This document shows positions 50,966-62,200 of a stretch of 64,000 nucleotides of DNA, piece after piece (the stretch's first letter is position 1; every line of letters begins with the position of its first letter). The notes under the pieces are model-generated. The model was not told where the DNA came from and made no database searches. It was given only the letters and a program-made list of their open reading frames with translations. The translations under genes were made by a program, and so were the position numbers. This stretch comes from Branchiostoma floridae (taxonomy: Eukaryota; Chordata; Leptocardii; Amphioxiformes; Branchiostomatidae), in NCBI RefSeq assembly GCF_000003815.2, contig NC_049996.1, forward strand, positions 9,326,715 through 9,390,714, read 5' to 3'.

Positions 50966-51283
50966 ACCTTTACTCGGGGTTTCAAATACGTCGCGTTACA
51001 CTCCAAAGTTACTCAGAAATCATGTTCCCAAAGTGCATTTTGTTAATACTCAGTCTGGCGGAATACATGTGAATGAGAAGGTGAGATAATTAGTCGCATA
51101 GTGGCAGACGTGACCAGAGTACCAACTACAGTCGATACATTTATTGTGTTACACTAGTTTTCCTACGTTAGGGTGCAACGTATTGCATTATCGATTTTTG
51201 CCATTTTCCTCTGTAGTTTACAAAGGACGTGTCAAGCTAGATCAGCGTGGTTCAATACGTTCATTATAGACGCCGGCACACCC

Positions 51284-51458
51284 ATGGACGGGTGGGCGCA
51301 CGACGGGCTCGGCGATGGGGCCACCACCGCACGGAAGAGGGAAGCTGGGCGGGACAATGTTCAACATCTGCCGCCCAGTAACGGACCTCACTACGGTAGT
51401 ACACCGCCAGCTAGGAACGACTATACAGGTGTTAGGGGACGGGTGTCGGCTCTACCAG
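51284..51458 (+). CDS. PAQR3: PAQR exon 1 (N-terminal, low conservation)
   Basis: First ATG in the frame (CCCATGG). Hydrophilic and Gly-rich; ends VSALP plus G at donor CCAG|GTGAGC. Assigned by phase match with exon 2 and open frame. Confidence 0.65.
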
Positions 51459-53920
51459 GTGAGCTAGCTAGACACGTGCTTGTATATGGTTGGGTTGGTA
51501 AGATATATATGACAGGCATTGCCACATAGCTTATGCGATATTAGACACACTACTCTACTTTCATTCAGTAGCTTAAAAAACGAAGAGACATTTGAAAGAT
51601 ATATTGATGGTGTTTGAATTAGAATTGCAGTGGAATTAACAGACACGTCAATAGGAATCTTATTTTAAGGTCAACTGAAGGTTGGAAATATGTAATATAT
51701 ACGCACAGCATGTTCTTATCATGGCAACGCAAGTTTCGTGGATTGTTACTGTCATTTTGTTAAGGTATATATACTATTTAGGTTTATGAATGACACCATG
51801 GTATGGTCTATGAATGTACTCTGGCTATGATACAAAAATTTGACGTGTGGAAACAGGCTTCGAATGGCCCCATGTGAACCAACGATGTCTATTTTAAGAT
51901 TATCTATTGCGTCATCTTCTTCGACTTATGTAATATTTCTAAACCATAAGGGGAAACTAAAACATAGGGCTGTAATAGAATTATGAATCATTGCAATGGT
52001 AAATTCGTGCCAATACGAAGCAAATGATTGAATGGGGCCCAGAAATAGCGTGCCTATATCAGATATGCCAGACTCAGAAATGAATAATTTAGAGCGTAGA
52101 TTACCCCATAGTCACATTGGTACATTGTTTGTTGGAAGCACAATGATAAACACACAAAAAAACATTATTGGGGTATTTTGTATATTCTGAATCTAATTAT
52201 TTCGCATTCACTCCAGCTGAGTTTAGTTCCAATGTTGTTTGAATATTAGACAGGCGCCATGTTGTGCGTAGTGAGTGATGGAGATGTCAATAACGCCGCT
52301 GGTAGGGACTGTACGCGCGTGACGCGGGGGGTTAATGGCCATGAGGTGGTAGAGAAGTAGAACTTTATTGCACGACAATTGTTAAGGATCGATATAATAT
52401 GTGGCAACGTGTACATACAAAACAGTTGAACTACATTGAGTTGCTAGTATCCAACATTTCTAAAGAACTAACCTATCTTATGAATGATGATAGTTTAAAC
52501 AATCAAGATAGCGTTATGTGTGCTATATTCTGGAACATTATGTTAAATGACAGTGTGCTGCTGATAGAGATGAGTTCGTGTATAGTGGGAGGAGTGGGGT
52601 TGTGTGAGCAGTGTGTGTGTGTGTGGGGGGGGGGGGGTAACAGCAGTTACGAACAAGAGTATGGAAACCAAGGAGGTTATATCCTCCTTGACGGAAACTA
52701 ATTCTACCCTTCTATCCAGACCACATATAGCTGTTTTATCTAGGAGTCTGTAGGCTCAAAAAAAGTAAAAAGTCATCAATACAAAAAGTAAGATCATCAA
52801 TGCAAACAAACACACGCCCTCACGCAATGTTAATATTTCATCATATAGTGAACACAAGGCAAAGTAGAGATGGGGGGTGACTAGCTGCTAACATTCATAA
52901 TTAATCCGAGACAAGCACATGCCTTTTTACTATTCATTGATGATTGCACATGTGTGATACCTCTTACATGTGTCTACCCATTTGGTCCATGGGTGCCTGC
53001 CGCGAAAACGACGAAAAAAGTTTTTGGACACTCGGAAAAAGTCGAGATGAATGTGTAATTACTCCCCCTATAATAGCCTCCCTTATTTGGGACAGCGCAT
53101 TATAAAACAAACCATAAACAACTGCTCCCCATATCGTATCTGAAATGAACTGTCCCTGAAAGAACCCTGCTCTACGGTCTATCGGGTTGTGGATTGCCAT
53201 ATTGCACTATATCGAGCGTCCCGAAGAACCCGGATGTAGAACGGCTCACCACCAACTAGTACATTTATACAGGCTTTCAGGGAATTCATGACCTCATTGT
53301 AGTATCTATAAATAGAAACATCGGATATTGATATGGCTATGAATAATGTATGTAAAACATGATCCGGTCCTATTTTTTTCCATATATAATGTTCATGTCG
53401 GCTAGCTTTCTAATACGGTGTAGTGATATCAACTATTGCCTTGGTAGACTTTGAATACATTGATCTGATCTACATCTAATCACGTCATCATCTCTTAAAA
53501 GCTTGCTTTCTCAGTTAACCCTAAAATTACATTGACTACATTGATGTCAACACTAATTCCAAATGCTGTCTCGGCGAAAAAGGTGAAAACTACACGTAAA
53601 GAAGTCTCAAACCAAGATTTAACTCCTTCAGTCCTTGCTTAAACATAATCACCACCTGCAGTTCCAAAACATTCCGCTGGGCGGCACAAACCTACGTACT
53701 CTTTGTTCGAAGAGCTATCTACCACGCAAATATTACGACCATAACAAGTCCACAACACGAGATGTCAAACTGCACAGTCCACTGTAGTACCTCAAGACTT
53801 GACCCAGCAACCAAATATCAATAGGATCCATCCACAGCTTCTCGACTTTCGCTGTTCACACACAAATGTGCGCGCACACACACACAGACAGACAGACAGA
53901 CACACAAACACATAGACACA

Positions 53921-53968
<48 letters not shown>

Positions 53969-56900
53969 ACAAACAAACACACACAAACATTACAAAGACA
54001 CACACATAGACACACGCACACCACACACAGACTCACACAAACACACACACAGCACCTAACCGAAGGGCTTATCAACTTCTTTCCTTCCCAGTCCGCCCTG
54101 GCCTGCTGACTGCAGACGAACTGAGCCCGACGTTACGTGAGGAGGTACAGAGAGCCTACATCTACTACGGGTACAGAGTCAACCTCACCACATGGGAGTG
54201 TATTAAAGGGTACGTTACATCAAGCATTTGTTACTTTCTTCGTTTTAATAAACAGGACAAGTTGGCCACTTTCTTTGATTTTGTTTCAGTGCTATAGTCG
54301 AATATACCTAGATATACAATGACACTGTGACTTTCGTTTAAGTTCTATCGATTACACTCTGGTTACAAAACTACAAAGCACATCAATGTAATCCTAGTCA
54401 CTTACCGTATTAGCATTAAAAGACTACGTATAAAAACATAGTGATGTAGGACAGTGATAGACACTTCTTTTTAAACCTTTAAAGCAACCCAAGCTTAAAT
54501 GTAGATATTCATATCCATAGATATTCAAACCACTAGGCTATTGGCAGATGTCATCAACATAGATATATAGGAAACGTAATACATATGAATCGATAAATCG
54601 ATTGACCAAAACACTGTCCCCTCCCATGCCCCACCTGTCATAATTACCGAGGTTTCACCCCTTTTCCCATTTTGAGTTTATATGGATAGATGTATACATA
54701 ACGTTACAGATGTTTCAGTCCAACTAACCTATGCCAATAGAACGCTTGTGATCATGGAGGTTGAAAAAGGGACCCTCTTTCAACCTTTTTGGTGTAATGA
54801 ATGGAAAACAACCAACGTAGTTACCTTTCTCGTAATGCCCCCCTCCTCCCCCATCAAGTGTGTGATAATAAAGCCAGAATTCTACTCCTCAGCCTGTTTG
54901 CCCTGTCCAACGAAACTGTAAACATATGGAGCCACCTCCTCCCAACCGTCTACTTCGTCGTTCTCTTGGCAAAAGAAGGAAGCCAAGAGGAAGGATATGC
55001 TCGCAACGTCCGACTAGCACAAGAGATATGCGCTATAGTAAGTAGAGCCGCTAGGGGGCGTTCTTGCATGGCTGACAAGCACCTGAGAACACCAGTTTGT
55101 TCTACCTGAAAACGCAGGCTGAAAACCTGTCATAGATATTGAATCCATGTAAATCATACCTTTAAACACAAAGAGAATGACGAGTTGATAACAATATGAT
55201 CTCTTAAATTCTTTTGAAGTAGCATATAGAAATTTCATCTTTGTCATATTTCACTCTAGATTGGCTTATTTGGCTCCACGCTGTGCCATCTGATGTGGGG
55301 ACATAAGTGCGACAAAGTTCGCCGTGCGTTCCTGGCCACGGATGTCGCCACATTCTGCATTGCTGTGATGGGCTCATACATAGTTTTCCTGCACTATGGC
55401 TTCTATTGTATTCCGGTAAGTATTACGTAATTTCCGGTTTGGTCGATGTATGACTTGTCTTATCATCATAAGAGCAACATCTACCAAATGTTTGCCTTTA
55501 TCATTAAAGATACCCCTGCTCACATAAGTAAAAAATTTAAGCATAGAAATACAAATATTTTCCGGCATGCAGCCACTCTCTCATTGGTCAAGTGGCCAAT
55601 TGACATGCGCTATCAATGGTTGAACTGCTTATTGTGATTGACAGAATTGTTCTATTGCAGGGTTGGAGAAACTTCTACCTGTCTATATTTGTCGTTTTCC
55701 TGCTTGCAAACGTCATTTCTATCTACCGATATGCGTTTGAGCCGGAGAGCGACAAGAAGAGGGAGGAAAGGCTTGTACAGGTAACTGTTACGATCTAGCA
55801 GGTCATCTCTGCAAAGTGACATTATAAGGCCAATCCTTACATTGATAGTTTACGTTCAGAAATTAACAATATTCACATATGCGACCTTGACATCCAGGTG
55901 ACAGGTGACTAACCTCAGAGATGAAGACAGATGGCGGATGCCTTCTGAACGTTTCTCCATGGTTTCTTACCATAGCTTTTACTCACCGTGTGTAACAGTT
56001 TGATTCTGTATGTTCAAATCAAATTGCAGTACCATGTTCTTCCCACAGGCGGCGTGTGTGGGCTCGTTCCCCTTCATCTCCATCTTCCACCTGTTCCTGG
56101 TGCTGTGTACGGATTGGGACACGCTCCACATGACGGTAAGTCGGCAATGGGCTGATAAGCCTTCTCACACTAGTTACCACACACGCGCGGGTGTCAGGAA
56201 CTCTAGGTAATATTTCAAAGTTGAAGGCCCCCAGAAAATCAACATTCCGTCATATTCCGCCATTTTGCAGGCGCCATTACGTACCTGGCATTGTTACACA
56301 AATCGAAACAATGGTAAAGATATCAGACTGTTGACGTCCGCGAGGGCCTTCAACTTTGACATATTACCAAGAGTTCCGTCCACCCGCGCATGCGTGGTAT
56401 CTAGTGTGAGAAGGCTTATCTAACATCATTAACTTATACATGAAATAAAAGGATATGGTGTTTTGCATAAGCTCTTTCTCAGAAATCAGAACACATGTGC
56501 GGCGACAGGAATTCTAGGTAATATGTCAAATGTGAAGGCCCCGAAAAAGTGTACAGTCCTTATCTCGACCATTGACTCGATTTGCATAACAACGTCTAGA
56601 CCGGTTTTGTTAACTTTTTCGGGGCCTTGCCCTTTAACATATTACCTAGAATTCCTGTTACCGCACATGCGCCCTGATCTCTGTGAACGGGCTTATTGAC
56701 GGATAGCATTATATACATACATATATTGGCCTAGGTAGACAGATATAGTCAATCCATGAAATATAACTTAATTGAAGTACGCTGTATATTTTTCTAATTT
56801 TTCATGTAATGTTGTTTTGTTGTTACATCATACATGTGATATCACTTTGAAATATGAGTCTCCCAATGTGATTCATTGGATAGATAGAAGAGAATGTTAC

Positions 56901-57390
56901 TGCATAAGAATGATAATTCTGGTAGTTTCTATAACATGAATGAGAATTATCTATTTGTAACACATGTTTTTGTGTGGATGTATCTCCAGACCTTACTGAG
57001 GATCTTAGTGAATGCCTACCTCGCCGGTGTAGTCGCCATGGCGTTTTATGGTCTTCATATTCCGGAAAGATTCTTCCCAGGTAAGAAAGCTATTTCGGAA
57101 ATGTTTTACCAGTGTATCTGAATTCGCTTGCAATTATCAAATACGTCAATTTGTCAAAATAAAGACAGTCTACTATGTGTGCTACCCAGTAGGGAGTACA
57201 TGCACAGTTATAATCAGATATTAATGTTACTTGTATTTCACCTCTTTCCACCCCAGGGAAACTGTGGTTTGCAGGCTACAGTCATCACTGGTGGCACCTT
57301 GTCGCCACCTTGTACCAGCTGGGCTGGTACTATGCATGCTGGGAGTTAGATGACGTCATCCAGAGGGAGTCGCCATGTTTAGAGTCTTAA
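51284..57390 (+). CDS. PAQR3: PAQR-family seven-pass membrane protein, PAQR3-like (complete, eight exons)
   Basis: Exons 51284-51458, 54092-54209, 54893-55037, 55260-55415, 55661-55780, 56049-56135, 56990-57080 and 57257-57390 total 1026 nt (341 aa). All introns are GT-AG and in phase. A ~60-residue soluble N-terminus is followed by GYRVNLTTWECIKGLFALSN and ETVNIWSHLL (residues ~103-114), the PAQR signature in its PAQR3-like form. Seven hydrophobic segments follow to residue ~325. The presumed metal and catalytic residues of this fold are present: S152 and H156 (SxxxH), D174, H307 and H311 (HxxxH). The C-terminus has IPERFFPGK, then GYSHHWWH. Vertebrate PAQR3 is a Golgi protein that tethers Raf kinase; that role here is inference. 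The reading frame is open upstream of the chosen ATG to a TAG near 51155, and an acceptor-like CTCTGTAG ends at 51216, so a longer N-terminus or 5'-UTR exon is possible. Confidence 0.92.
52605..52637. repeat. GT microsatellite with poly-G end
   Basis: (GT)n passing into a run of about 14 G, in PAQR intron 1. Confidence 0.85.
52964..53200 (-). CDS. Hypothetical 78-codon ORF in PAQR intron 1, opposite strand
   Basis: An ATG-initiated frame with a favourable start context (CAATATGG). It encodes a polar N-terminus (IHNPIDRRAGFF), one hydrophobic segment (ISDTIWGAVVYGLFYNAL) and a basic C-terminal part. No stops or frameshifts, no clear promoter, and no AATAAA close by. I do not recognise it. One short membrane segment near the N-terminus is the only structural hint. 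It may be a young or intron-nested microprotein gene, or chance. Confidence 0.28.
   Translation of the reverse strand: MAIHNPIDRRAGFFQGQFISDTIWGAVVYGLFYNALSQIREAIIGGVITHSSRLFPSVQKLFSSFSRQAPMDQMGRHM
53855..54054. repeat. Long CA-rich microsatellite
   Basis: About 200 bases of (CA)n with CAGA and CAAA interruptions. It ends about 40 bases before the acceptor of PAQR exon 2. Confidence 0.95.
54092..54209 (+). CDS. PAQR3: PAQR exon 2
   Basis: Acceptor CCTTCCCAG, donor AAAGG|GTACGT. Encodes PGLLTADELSP ... YIYYGYRVNLTTWECIK, leading into TM1. Confidence 0.9.
54893..55037 (+). CDS. PAQR3: PAQR exon 3 (signature motif, TM1)
   Basis: Acceptor CTCCTCAG, donor GCTATA|GTAAGT. Contains LSNETVNIWSHLL and the first membrane segment. 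Confidence 0.94.
55260..55415 (+). CDS. PAQR3: PAQR exon 4 (TM2-TM3)
   Basis: Phase 0 on both sides, 52 codons. Carries the SxxxH pair (STLCH) and the TM3 Asp (ATDVATF). Confidence 0.94.
55661..55780 (+). CDS. PAQR3: PAQR exon 5 (TM4 and basic loop)
   Basis: 40 codons, phase 0 on both sides, acceptor TATTGCAG, donor GTACAG|GTAACT. The loop is charged (ESDKKREERL). Confidence 0.92.
56049..56135 (+). CDS. PAQR3: PAQR exon 6 (TM5)
   Basis: 29 codons, phase 0 on both sides, acceptor TTCCCACAG, donor ACG|GTAAGT. Confidence 0.92.
56154..56420. mobile_element. Foldback (MITE-like) element in PAQR intron 6, copy 1
   Basis: Ends GATAAGCCTTCTCACACTAG and CTAGTGTGAGAAGGCTTATC are perfect inverted repeats. 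Pairing continues inward over about 75 bases (AACTCTAGGTAATA / TATTACCAAGAGTT; TTGAAGGCCC / GGGCCTTCAA). Confidence 0.85.
56465..56697. mobile_element. Foldback element in PAQR intron 6, copy 2 (same family)
   Basis: The arms share GGAATTCTAGGTAATATGTC and AAGGCCCC with their inverse, and match the arm interior of the element at 56154. The outer 20 bases are more diverged. Confidence 0.8.
56990..57080 (+). CDS. PAQR3: PAQR exon 7 (TM6)
   Basis: 91 bases, acceptor ATCTCCAG, donor CCCAG|GTAAGA. Ends HIPERFFP plus G, a stretch typical before TM7 in the PAQR family. Confidence 0.93.
57257..57390 (+). CDS. PAQR3: PAQR exon 8 (TM7 with HxxxH, stop)
   Basis: Acceptor TTCCACCCCAG. Encodes GYSHHWWHLV and a short acidic tail ending LES, then TAA at 57388-57390. 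Confidence 0.94.
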
Positions 57391-58029
57391 TCTCAGGGAA
57401 ATTTCGATTAGAATTTACAGTTATGATTAACACGATAGGTGTGACATATAACGCACATATGCACATCGTTTTTTTAGAAAATATATACCACAAAGTGGAA
57501 CGTGTTGTTTCTTGTCCTATCACACAAAAAAGACAAAAGCAATACGAACGTACAGAGTATATTCAATCCACTGACAAGCGTACCAATTGCATGGACCTTG
57601 CACTGACAACGCAATAACCATCGCTGCACAGCTAAATATACAAAAATACTATATACCACATTAGGCAAGTAATATCTGAGGTACAGGCATAAATACTTAT
57701 ATACATGCCTTCTTAAATCATATCTCAATACAATACTGTAGTACTATAACAACATATCTAACAGCTATGTATACCTCATCAAAACAGTCTAACGAATAGA
57801 TTAAGAAGGACCGTCCGTGAGTCGTCCAGAAAATAGAATAGTATGGTAAATATTTCCTTCATACACATATAAACAGCAACAGTTTAGATATTACAAAGTA
57901 ATGACCTTGCGTTATAAACTTCATACTAGTGCAATCCAATACAATGACGATATGGTAAACAAAAATGAATAATGAAAATTTCACTAGTACATCCAAACAA
58001 TACTTAAGAAATGTACTTCTCTTAAAAGC

Positions 58030-58035
58030 AATAAA
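58030..58035 (+). terminator. Likely poly(A) signal of the PAQR gene
   Basis: First AATAAA found downstream of the PAQR stop, giving a 3' UTR of about 640 bases. Confidence 0.4.
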
Positions 58036-58405
58036 AGTGTAACATCTAGACAAATGAAGAAGGTGTCTATGGCTGACCACATTGCGCTGGCTCCCTACAG
58101 TACATAGTCTGTGTAAATATGTAGAAAAATGGTCCCTGGAGTATATAATCTAATTGAAATACACAACTATACTGTTTATGATATGTTTTCTCAAATAATA
58201 TCTTGCAAGGTATCTGACCTATATGAATGTTCACGATTCTAAGTACGCATGTGGAGCGAAATGCATTGCAGGTTATAAGTCAAAGATAGAGACCCCTGAA
58301 AGAAGAAAACCATGTCTGGAAAATGGCCAAGACAAGGTTTTTAGGGGATGCATTTGTCTGCGCATGCGTACTTAGTACGCGGGCCTCCTTTAATTTTTGA
58401 CAATT

Positions 58406-58411
58406 TTTATT
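58406..58411 (-). terminator. Likely poly(A) signal of the GPCR gene
   Basis: AATAAA on the minus strand about 660 bases past the GPCR stop; an ATTAAA variant lies at 58389-58394. If used, the 3' UTR contains two MITE copies. Confidence 0.35.
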
Positions 58412-58649
58412 TCTGAAATCAACTCTTTGGCTCAACCTGAACAGTTCTCCATTGTTTGCCAAACAGCAACTGTGAAGTTGTTGTTCGAAGATTTAACTGA
58501 TCTTCCAAAAGTCTGAAATGATATATTTCAGATTGCAATCATCTAGTATTTCATCATTTGACCGTGACATCCAAAAGCAAAAGTCGCGCACGGTCCGCAG
58601 TATGCAGAGTCGCTAGTCCCGCGCGCTTCCGTAACCTTCTAACCCATAG

Positions 58650-58838
58650 TCACACTTCCAAACTGCGGGGGCCCGACCGGGCAGCTTGCGGGAACGAAAA
58701 CTACGGTACAAAAGACACCAAAGTACACAAGACGTAAAGAGAATAGTCGTGGGAGTTATTTGTGTATATTTTTACGTATACATTTCGATTTTTCGTTTCC
58801 ACAAACAGCCCGACCGGGCCCCGGTTTGGAAATGTGAC
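58650..58838. mobile_element. MITE-like foldback, copy 3
   Basis: TCACACTTCCAAACTGCGGG and GCCCCGGTTTGGAAATGTGA ends, with GGGAACGAAAAC inside the left arm and a mirrored TTTTCGTTTCC inside the right. Confidence 0.8.
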
Positions 58839-58850
58839 GTTAGCCTAAGG

Positions 58851-59053
58851 TCACATTTCCAAACCTGGGCCCGGCCGGGCAGCTTTCGGGAGCAAAATGA
58901 ATGATATGTCATGCCTATGTATATTATTTTGACATTTGTGTATTTTGATATCTTGATGTCTTTATGATAAAACGAAAATCAAAATGTATACCTAGAAATT
59001 TGATTTTTCGTTTCTTAAAACATCCCGGCCGGGCCCCGGTTTGGAACTGTGAC
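58851..59053. mobile_element. MITE-like foldback, copy 4, abutting the GPCR stop codon
   Basis: TCACATTTCCAAACCTGGGC left end and GGGCCCCGGTTTGGAACTGT right end. The repeat's outer TGACGTCAGCCTGAGG reaches to within a few bases of the GPCR TAA at 59068. It sits head to tail next to copy 3. Confidence 0.85.
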
Positions 59054-59067
59054 GTCAGCCTGAGGAG

Positions 59068-59238
59068 TTACACCACGCTGGAGCGCTCACTGCGCTGTAT
59101 CCGTACATCCGGGTCCCGGCCGGGGGTGCAGGTGGTGGACTGAGCGCTGCGCCGATGGCAGTTAGTGGCCGAGAGAACCGTTTTGTTGGTCAATGGCTGC
59201 TTCTGGCGGTTCATCCGATCCCTGATCACGGATTTCAC
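59068..59238 (-). CDS. GPCR terminal exon: cytoplasmic tail and stop
   Basis: Acceptor GTCTAG; VKSVIRDRMNRQ continues helix 8, then a Ser/Thr/Arg-rich tail ends ERSSVV-stop at 59070-59068. The last residues resemble a PDZ-type end only loosely. Confidence 0.9.
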   Translation of the reverse strand: MKSVIRDRMNRQKQPLTNKTVLSATNCHRRSAQSTTCTPGRDPDVRIQRSERSSVV

Positions 59239-62200
59239 CTAGACATATTACAAAAGCAGATCTTAATGCAATAATCCATCCTTAAATTCAAATCTTAATC
59301 GCTGCATTTCTTCCAGAGGGGAGGTAGGTAAATATCTATTAACATACAGTCCTTGCGAATTTCATACATACTGAATTTGAATTTTCTTCAATTTTCTACA
59401 TTTCTTATTACTTGAAATGACTTTATATTGAAATATGAAATATCTATTGACATACTGTCCTTGCGAATTTCATACTGAATGTGAATTTTCCTCAATTGTC
59501 TACATTTCTTATTACTTGAAATGACAGTATTACATCTACTGCGAATAAATCAGTTGTGAAAATGTAGGCCTACCTCGTCGTTGGTGAAACAGTAGATTAT
59601 GGACACGACCAGACCCTGTGAAGACATGATATACGATATGCGTAAAAATTCGTATGTGATTAGATATTTTTTCCATTAATCAAAAGTACAAATAGAAGGT
59701 TAAAAAAATAGTGACGCTGTATTTGTGTGATCATCGCAAAAATCATTATTTTATGTCGATGTAAAGTTTGTGCACCTGTGTTGACTGCAACAGTGCGTTG
59801 AAGATCTGAAAGATGTTCTCGCCAACACCGCCATCTTGCGGATCGACGAAGAACAGCAGGTTAGTCAGGCCCAGCAAAGGCAACAGCACGAACAGGGCCC
59901 GAAGAGCCTTCCTGTAGTCGCCATCAACAAAGACAAATTGCACTTCAGATTTAAGCATAGTGAGCAGTTGAAATGCAGAGTTGTACCAAGAACATGGTTA
60001 CTTTTACAGCACATGGGTATATCCGTGTCATACCAATTTGAAAAGGTCCAAATTAAAGGCCTCGTCACGTCGATGAAGGTTAGAAATCAAGGTAAAATTA
60101 AAGATACGCCAAACAGCAATTATTTAAGCAACTAGATGTGATTTTGGAAACAGTTTTAGATAATATACGTTATTCTAGAGTTAGTTTTATTAGGCTAAAG
60201 AAGGCGCTTGCTATTTTGGTTTAACATTGGACCCTTTAATGTTACCTGCAATTAGCCCACGAGCAAGAATTTGCAATAAACTGATTTGCTATCTTTCGTC
60301 AGCTCTCTTACAATCTATCTTCAGTGTCAAGGACGATAGATAACGGGTGTTATCTGAAACGTCTGACCGTTTCCATAAACCATTTCCAGTTGCTTGAGTA
60401 ATTTGGCGTTAATTAAGGCCTAGTCGTTGCTATGAAGTCCTACTAACAATACTTACCCGTTGAAAATGAAATGAAATATTGATTCCAAAACGCATGTACT
60501 AACGCAAAACACCAGTAGAACATGAAAGTCCATCTGAGTCTTCAACTAAGGCGATGCTGATTTGATTATATGGATGACCTCGTCTAGAAAGCCGATGTGA
60601 ACGTGCGAATCAGAAAAGTTTGGCAAAGTGTATAGCATGAATGGGCAGGAAGGTTGAACAAATGACTGAACACACAGAGAATGGAATACGTTACAATAGA
60701 TTCTTCATTTTTGTACTTTCACACTTTCTTCTTAATTAGACCTTGGAATAGACTCTGGCATTGCATGACACTAGTATACTTATTTTGCAATGTACGGCAT
60801 GTATTTCATCAGTTTGCAGCTGCTTTGTACAATTTACAATATAGTTGAAAACTTTTCTTCTTAGAAACGGCCGATTTGCTTGGAGATAATGTAATGCAGA
60901 CAATCAAACAGTGGTGACCTCTCCAATAACTGACCTTATTCTCTCCATCTCTCCGGGTTTCTTGGGGACGGCAGCGGCCGCCATGTTGGACGTGCCGTCC
61001 TTCAGGTCCAGTTTGAAGCCCAGGGTCAGCTCGTGCCATGGCTCCGTGGCGTGGGGGGTCTTCTGGTCATCCTTAATCTTCGTTACCAGGACGGCCAAGA
61101 TGTGGAACAGGAAGTACAGGTTGACCTATAGGGGGAGGTGGGGTGGGGGGTCGTTGTAAATACAATCATGTCTGTTATGTTATGTTATTTAAAAAATTAC
61201 CTTCATGGAAAATGGTTGTATAGTTTTGGGCTCCGTGTGTCAGTACATGCATGCGTTTCCATGGCAATAGCTTTGGATGGACTTTGATGATATTTGATAT
61301 GTGGGTAAGTGTTGTACAGCAAAGGTCAATGTTTTGTGTGGGCCCTCTGGTGGCAACTGCAGCACAAGTTCTGGTTTTTGTATCTTTTATCCTGGACATT
61401 CTATGGTGTTGTTAGTTTTTATAAATATAGTCAGGCACAGAAAATTTATCCCTTGTTAGGACAATTTGGCTATATGCCTTATTATGGGAATTTTTTATCT
61501 ATCTGTTAGGACCAAGAAAGCTAAGGAAATATCAACTAAGTCAATAGCTTGAAAATTTGTCTATCTTATCTTTTGGTCATTCACTGTTAAGTAAATCGTT
61601 TAGCCAATAAAAATGACAACAGCAAAGAGAGGCACTCTTAGGATCTAGCAATCAACATGATGTAATAAATTATGTTTGAATTACCAGAAGAGCACCGACG
61701 ATTGGTCCAGAGATGATCCACACGTACTTCAGGCGCCCATAGTGGTGCCAGCAAGGTTTGGTGTCGTAAACACTCATAACCACTGTCCACACCGCAACGA
61801 ACACCACCGGGGCACCTGAAACAATAGTTCCGTTAGGATCATTCTCAACTACTGAATAATTACACTATTGGATAATGCATTTATTAATTTATTTATTAGG
61901 AAATGTCAATGTGTATTCTATCCACAGATCGTAGACACTCATCATCACCGTCCAGACCACAACAAACACCACCGGGGCACCTGAAACAATAGTTCCGTTA
62001 GGATCATTCTCAACTACTGAATAATTACACTATTGGATAATGCATTTATTAATTTATTTATTAGGAAATGTCAATGTGTATTCTATCCACAGAACGTAGA
62101 CACTCATCACCACTGTCCACACCGCAACGAACACCACCGGGGCACCTGAAACAATAGTTCCGTTAGGATCATTCTCAACTACTGAATAATTACACTATTG

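Noticed and set aside
52964-53200. Selenoprotein K-like protein
   Set aside because: The position of a single membrane segment is reminiscent, but the C-terminal Gly-rich region and the recoded TGA are missing and the segment itself does not match well.
53792-54075. Two minus-strand frames made almost only of Cys and Val
   Set aside because: They are translations of the CA-rich microsatellite.
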